Part shown: one piece after another, positions 14,376 through 18,308 of the stretch
Layout: each line of letters opens with the position of its first letter
Position numbering within the stretch: position 1 is the first letter of the stretch
NCBI GenBank assembly: GCA_964584495.1
Contig: CAZPAH010000054.1
Coordinates: 1 to 18,308, forward strand
Reading direction: 5' to 3'
Length of the DNA stretch: 18,308 bases
From: CAZPAH01 sp964584495
GTDB lineage: Bacteria; Krumholzibacteriota; Krumholzibacteriia; Krumholzibacteriales; Krumholzibacteriaceae
Made by a program: the position numbers and the translations under genes
The notes under the pieces: model-generated
Database searches by the model: none
Seen by the model: only the letters and a program-made list of their open reading frames with translations
Told to the model about the DNA's origin: nothing

Positions 14376-15878
14376 CTAGAAGAGATCAACCAACTTTTCC
14401 CTGAATGGGATAGGCAGCTTCAATATGAGCTTTTTTTCTCTCTCGCCTATAATCCTCATTACGCGGAATCCACCGAAGAGAAGAGCGATCGCTACCGCTA
14501 TCTCCACTGCAAGAGCGGGCAATGAGCTATATCTCGACGATACGAGCGCCAGCATGGCCGCGGGAAGGGCGGCTATATACGCTCTGAATATAAAACCGGC
14601 CGGTATCCTTATATGCGGCTCGTAGCGTACGATGAGGAGCCTGAAGATCGCTATACCGAATACGAACGTTATCGCCACCGGCGGCAGTGCCCCCCAGAGC
14701 CCGTACCTGGGAATCAGGAGCAGGTCGAGACCTACGTTAATAACGGCCAGAATGCTGAAAGCGATCATGTTAACCCAGCTTTTTTCCATAACATACAGAG
14801 CCATGCTCAGCGGAGTATAGAGAAACGAATATGAAAAAACAACGAAAAACAGTTGAGCCAGGATCGCCGCCGGCAGCTTCGCGCTACCGAAGAGGAGAGG
14901 TATCAGCGGCCTGGCGAAAGCGAAACCCAGCGCCGCCACCGGCATGACGAGAATGTAGAGAAGCCTGTAGTAGATATCTATGGCCCCAGGAAGGTTTTCA
15001 CTGCTCCGGGCGTATACCTCGGAGGTCCCGGCCAGGACTATAGGCCAAATCGTCAGTGGGATGAATTCGAGAGCCATCTGGGGAATGTCGTAGCCGAGCC
15101 CGAAAAAACCGGTGGCTTCCATGCCGCTGAACCTGCCGAGAATGAGGACCTCCGAATGCCTCCATACCACCTGATTCAGGAAACCGGTGACGACGAAGGG
15201 AAGGGAAAACCTGAGAACCTTCCCTAAGCGGGGCGATGGCATCCCGTCGTCCCCGTTCGAGCGGAAGAGACCGATTACTCCCGGCAAAAGCGAGATCGTC
15301 ATCCCCATGTTGACTGCGGCGCCTGCGGCGAAATAGCCGACGATGCCCGTTCCAAGCTTAAGTAACAACATTAACAATACCAGATAACATACGTTGCCTA
15401 TTACTATTGCAAGGCTAAGCCTTTTTGTCTCATACCATGACTGGAGAATATTTGTGACCATCAGCATCGAAAGCTCGAAGATCGACATGGCAATCGCGAC
15501 AACGATGTAGATCGTGTATCGGCCCGAGTCTAGCGAGTAGAAGGAGCTGATCAGCGACGAGGTGAAGAAGACCGCCGCCAGCATGAACCCCCAGACGAGA
15601 AGCTGAAACACCATCAACCGGCGCAGAGTAGGTATGAAGGAACGCATCCCCCCTTTGACTCTCAGCGATGGGAGGTATTTCAGAACAGCGTTACCCCCGC
15701 CCAGCAGGATTACGACCAGCGCAAAGCTCTTGATGGTCTTTAGGATATTGAGGAATCCCCAGTTGTAGTCGCCCAGTATCCGTACAACGATGATATAGCT
15801 TACCGGAACCGCCATCATCCGGGCGACCTTGGCGAGCAGGTTCCATGACATCGCCCTCCCTACCTTCTCTACCGTCAT
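14376..15878 (-). CDS. Wzx-like oligosaccharide flippase (MOP/PST superfamily)
   Basis: The 500-residue integral membrane protein has about 14 hydrophobic segments spread evenly along its length, with short polar loops. It opens with a conserved amphipathic start, MTVEKVGRAMSWNLLAKVAR, leading into the first helix. A mid-protein ILGRFSGMEATGFFGLGYDI (about 272-291) matches the Y/F-G x-x-Y region typical of polysaccharide flippases. The likely function is flipping an undecaprenyl-pyrophosphate-linked oligosaccharide to the outer face of the inner membrane. The ATG at 15876-15878 starts one base after the phosphodiesterase stop (TGAGATG) with GGAGGTGGGA upstream; an ATG at 15905 would overlap more. 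No Wzy polymerase or O-antigen ligase is recognisable in the window. Confidence 0.87.
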   Translation of the reverse strand: MTVEKVGRAMSWNLLAKVARMMAVPVSYIIVVRILGDYNWGFLNILKTIKSFALVVILLGGGNAVLKYLPSLRVKGGMRSFIPTLRRLMVFQLLVWGFMLAAVFFTSSLISSFYSLDSGRYTIYIVVAIAMSIFELSMLMVTNILQSWYETKRLSLAIVIGNVCYLVLLMLLLKLGTGIVGYFAAGAAVNMGMTISLLPGVIGLFRSNGDDGMPSPRLGKVLRFSLPFVVTGFLNQVVWRHSEVLILGRFSGMEATGFFGLGYDIPQMALEFIPLTIWPIVLAGTSEVYARSSENLPGAIDIYYRLLYILVMPVAALGFAFARPLIPLLFGSAKLPAAILAQLFFVVFSYSFLYTPLSMALYVMEKSWVNMIAFSILAVINVGLDLLLIPRYGLWGALPPVAITFVFGIAIFRLLIVRYEPHIRIPAGFIFRAYIAALPAAMLALVSSRYSSLPALAVEIAVAIALLFGGFRVMRIIGEREKKLILKLPIPFREKLVDLF

Positions 15879-15879
15879 C

Positions 15880-17013
15880 TCAGATCCCACCTCCCGCCCG
15901 GCCATCCAGCAGATAAGGTGATATGCCGGTCAGATCGACCAGATCCTCAGGTATACGATCGTTCGAGAAAAGTGCCGAATGCATGCAGGAAAGATCCGGG
16001 TGGTAACCGTGCATCCCGGCGACCGGTCTCTTCCCCATGAAGCTAGGGAGGATTATTGATCCCCCCTCCACGAGAAATATTATCTCTCCATAGACGGCGG
16101 GCTCGAAAAGCACTCCGAGATTCTCCATCTCATCCCTCGATAGTATCCTTCCGTGGGGGGAATCATGGAGCAGCTCCGTTATCCGCTCCCCGGCACGTTC
16201 CGAAAAGATCCTGAACCTGGCCATCGTTGAATCGTAGAAAGGAATGAAATCGCCGGGCACCGACAGCCCGAGCGATTCAACAAGTCCCATGAGGTCGACA
16301 TGACGTGAAACATCGCACATACCGTGATCCCCGACGACGACGAAGCGGATATCTTCGCGCAGAGAAGCCAACCTGTCTATCCTTTCGCCGTAGCGGCGGA
16401 GCCGCTCCCCGATCCGGTCGTCACTGCAGCCGTACCGGTGAAGATCAGAATCGAGGGCGGCCGTGTAGAGAAGGTGGAACTTCTCGCGGCCCTGCGCCAG
16501 GGAGGTCTCGAGCATATCGAAAGCTTCTTCCTCCGGGGTATTGTAGTCCCTGACGAAGCAGGGGATACCGCCGGATTCGAGCTCGTCCAGAATCGAGCGG
16601 CACCCGTCGAATGCCCCTCTCCGGAAGATGCTCCTTCGTGAAGGAAGATCGAGATTTATGAGAATATCCCGCGGAATATCGTAGATGCTGTAATACGAGC
16701 TTATTCTGTCCATCCTCTCGAGTTTCCACGAAAGAAGGCGCCTGACCCAGAGGCGGTCGGTAGTAGCTCTTCTAGGAAGCTTGTCCAGCCAGCCGAACGG
16801 CGAGGATCTTTCAGCGAACGAGTACATCATCCATTGTCGGTGCGAGGACGGCGGCAGCCCGGTCATTATCGTCGACAGCGCGGCCTGGCTGAATCCCAGG
16901 ACCGATCTGAGGCGCCGCCTATTCTCCATCGATTTAGGCTGAAACCGGTGATAGGTCGCCATATCATCGCCGAGCGCGTCGATAATTATCAGCACGGTGG
17001 CTCGATCGAGCAT
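15880..17013 (-). CDS. Alkaline-phosphatase-superfamily phosphodiesterase (type I NPP-like), substrate unknown
   Basis: The 377-residue protein keeps all seven metal and catalytic positions of the nucleotide pyrophosphatase/phosphodiesterase fold: Asp12 in LIIIDAL, Ser42 as nucleophile (it lies nine residues before the conserved T-G of MTGLPPSSH, as the NPP threonine does), Asp188 and His192 in LDSDLHRYG, Asp229-His230 in GDHGM, and His335 in GMHGYHPD. There is no signal peptide or transmembrane segment, so it appears cytoplasmic, unlike most NPPs. The final SCMHSALFSND resembles the closing MHAIFIARGP block of the family. Its ATG directly abuts the TAG of the nucleotidyltransferase gene, with GGAGGAG 10 bases upstream. 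It probably cleaves a phosphodiester or acts as a phosphotransferase in the glycan pathway. The partner molecule cannot be named. Confidence 0.85.
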   Translation of the reverse strand: MLDRATVLIIIDALGDDMATYHRFQPKSMENRRRLRSVLGFSQAALSTIMTGLPPSSHRQWMMYSFAERSSPFGWLDKLPRRATTDRLWVRRLLSWKLERMDRISSYYSIYDIPRDILINLDLPSRRSIFRRGAFDGCRSILDELESGGIPCFVRDYNTPEEEAFDMLETSLAQGREKFHLLYTAALDSDLHRYGCSDDRIGERLRRYGERIDRLASLREDIRFVVVGDHGMCDVSRHVDLMGLVESLGLSVPGDFIPFYDSTMARFRIFSERAGERITELLHDSPHGRILSRDEMENLGVLFEPAVYGEIIFLVEGGSIILPSFMGKRPVAGMHGYHPDLSCMHSALFSNDRIPEDLVDLTGISPYLLDGRAGGGI

Positions 17014-18282
17014 CTAATCTTCACTCCTCCCGAAAACAAGCTGGCGCCATGTCGAATGAAGCCTCGCCGCCGCCTTTCTCCAGTTCCCTCCACTGTAGGG
17101 AAACCCTCCCCCGGCCCCGCGTACGTTCGACTCGATTCCATTGGAGACGGCGAGATCCGCAAGCCTTACACCTTGTTCACGGATGAATTCATGGGGCGTT
17201 TTGCAGAATATCACGGTCCCCAAAGCGGCCGCCGCCCGCCATCTTTCTTGCGGGGGAAGTGAGCGCAGGAACGCCCGCCAGCCACGAAGGTTGCTTCTTT
17301 TCCAGCCGCCCCTCTTTCTGGACCTGAGAATCGTCTCCGCCGGGGGAGACCTATCCTTCCAGATCGCTCCTTGCAGGGAGTATTCGACCGTTCTCCATGC
17401 CGTGAGGGTATCCGAGACCGCATCGAGCCAAAGCATCCCGGCATCGTCCCCGGCCGTTATCGAACCATTCAGCCCGGGCGTTATCTTGAAATATGTCCAC
17501 TTCCTTATCTTCTCTGCCAGGTCTTCTCCGATGAGACGGCATAGAGGCTCCCTCTCCCCGTTCTTCAGCATATACTCCATCCTCGCAAGATAACCCGGCC
17601 TGTAAAGTCTTTCCAGGCATAATAAGGCCGTAAGGATATCCGTATAGGCCCTTGAAAGATGATACGAGAAAATACATCGCTCTTCGATCTCCTGCGAACG
17701 CGCCGGGATATTGCCGAGGAGGGAAACTATCCTGTTCTCGAGCAGCACGGCGCCCTCCCCGCCGTTCACCTCCCCGGGGCCGAAATCGGGGAGAAGCTCC
17801 AATGTCCGGGGATCTCCGGCAAGCATGATCCCCCGTTTGCGCATATCGTAGACTCCGGGTGATCTTTCCAGCCCTTCGAGCTCCTCCGGCGTCCTGACGG
17901 CGATGTCGACATGACCGTGGAACTTCGCCCCGGTTAATAGCCCCTCGCACCGTGAGATCACCTCTTCCTTTTCCCGAAGGACCCTTCGATGGACGGCACC
18001 GTCCTCTACCACGAGAACAAGATCGATATCGGAAATGATCAACGTCTTTTCCGCGTCGAAGGCAACGGACCCTTCTCCCGAGGCAAAACTTCCACAGAGA
18101 AAGAGTCCCCTGTAATTACCCTCGCCTGCCGCCGCAGTGATTACGTCCGCGCACTCCTCGAGAAACAGGCCGAAGCGCTCTTCGGTCAATACCGGCACGG
18201 AACCATCTCCGCCCGGCCGGTCCAAATGAAAAAACCCGTGCTCGGTGCACGGGTCGTACTCGTTGTTCACGTTTTCAAGCAA
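17014..18282 (-). CDS. Nucleotidyltransferase-domain protein of unknown substrate
   Basis: The 422-residue protein carries the MNT/Pol-beta-like nucleotidyltransferase signature: GLFLCGSFASGEG (59-71) followed by SDIDLVLVVE (84-93), with Asp85 and Asp87 as metal ligands, and a third carboxylate in GHVDIAV (123-129, Asp126). The gap between Gly-Ser and D-x-D is about 20 residues, longer than the usual 9-13. Residues 180-420 are mostly helical with many Arg and Trp and match nothing I recognise. The family transfers NMP to small molecules, sugars, proteins or RNA. The start is a TTG at 18280-18282 with AGGCGG 6 bases upstream, directly after the TAA of the preceding gene; a GTG at 18268-18270 is an alternative. 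The phosphodiesterase starts immediately after its TAG. The NTP and acceptor are unknown. Confidence 0.75.
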   Translation of the reverse strand: MLENVNNEYDPCTEHGFFHLDRPGGDGSVPVLTEERFGLFLEECADVITAAAGEGNYRGLFLCGSFASGEGSVAFDAEKTLIISDIDLVLVVEDGAVHRRVLREKEEVISRCEGLLTGAKFHGHVDIAVRTPEELEGLERSPGVYDMRKRGIMLAGDPRTLELLPDFGPGEVNGGEGAVLLENRIVSLLGNIPARSQEIEERCIFSYHLSRAYTDILTALLCLERLYRPGYLARMEYMLKNGEREPLCRLIGEDLAEKIRKWTYFKITPGLNGSITAGDDAGMLWLDAVSDTLTAWRTVEYSLQGAIWKDRSPPAETILRSRKRGGWKRSNLRGWRAFLRSLPPQERWRAAAALGTVIFCKTPHEFIREQGVRLADLAVSNGIESNVRGAGGGFPYSGGNWRKAAARLHSTWRQLVFGRSED

Positions 18283-18308
18283 TTATACCCGCCTGTAGAT
18301 GAACTCGG
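18283..18308 (-). CDS. C-terminal tail of an unidentified upstream gene (runs off right edge)
   Basis: The minus strand reads GAG TTC ATC TAC AGG CGG GTA TAA up to the base before the nucleotidyltransferase TTG, giving a possible ending EFIYRRV. Every other gene junction in this operon is as tight, and the AGGCGG inside these codons is the ribosome binding site of the next gene. Seven codons are too few to identify a product or to prove coding. Confidence 0.35.

Noticed and set aside
17351..17950. Open frame of 199 codons on the minus strand within the nucleotidyltransferase gene
   Set aside because: Same strand, different frame; arginine-rich low-information sequence typical of an out-of-frame reading of G+C-rich DNA.
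1..18308. tRNA, rRNA, CRISPR arrays, insertion sequences, att sites or phage genes
   Set aside because: I found no tRNA-like cloverleaf, spaced direct repeats, transposase or integrase motifs, or terminal inverted repeats in the window.

Overview
This 18.3 kb window is a surface-polysaccharide and compatible-solute region from a bacterium. It has a dense, strand-switching gene layout, a G+C content a little above half by eye, and heavy use of AGG (Arg) and ATA (Ile) codons. A monotopic initiating sugar transferase, a Wzx-type flippase, dTDP-rhamnose genes and NDP-aminosugar genes point to a didermic bacterium building an O-antigen-like or exopolysaccharide glycan. The codon habit and the TreT-type trehalose synthase would fit an uncultivated lineage, for example in the FCB superphylum or a deltaproteobacterial relative. 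That placement is a guess and no rRNA or tRNA gene is present to test it.

Layout, left to right. (1) A minus-strand operon from about 3.77 kb leftwards: DegT/DnrJ/EryC1 aminotransferase, WcaJ/PglC-like initiating phosphoglycosyltransferase, Gfo/Idh/MocA dehydrogenase, left-handed beta-helix N-acyltransferase, and the first 50 codons of a GT4 glycosyltransferase cut by the window edge. Together these look like synthesis of a 3-acetamido (WbpB/E/D-type) sugar nucleotide and the start of a lipid-linked glycan. (2) A divergent plus-strand pair, an RmlC-type epimerase and an RmlD-type reductase. (3) A single minus-strand RmlA-type nucleotidylyltransferase meeting that pair tail to tail. The dehydratase RmlB is not in the window. 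(4) A plus-strand operon with overlapping or coupled junctions: a DUF5752-like protein with an internal duplication, a TreT-type trehalose synthase, trehalose-6-phosphate phosphatase (OtsB) and trehalose-6-phosphate synthase (OtsA). It therefore encodes two separate routes to trehalose. (5) A long minus-strand operon entering from the right edge: the tail of an unknown gene, a nucleotidyltransferase-domain protein, an alkaline-phosphatase-superfamily phosphodiesterase, a Wzx-like flippase, a DPM-like GT2, an SMR-type small transporter and a large GT-C-like membrane protein with a C-terminal beta-rich domain.

Two divergent intergenic regions hold recognisable promoters. At 3773-3962 there is an extended -10 promoter leftwards and a consensus -35 promoter rightwards, with a small inverted repeat between them. 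At 6038-6342 the rmlA promoter is overlaid by an array of four GACCGG hexamers arranged as two inverted pairs.

The most notable parts are the GT2-SMR-GT-C trio, which has the make/flip/transfer logic of ArnC-ArnEF-ArnT and GtrB-GtrA-Gtr systems, together with the unexplained nucleotidyltransferase/phosphodiesterase pair in the same operon; and the trehalose operon led by a duplicated protein of unknown function.
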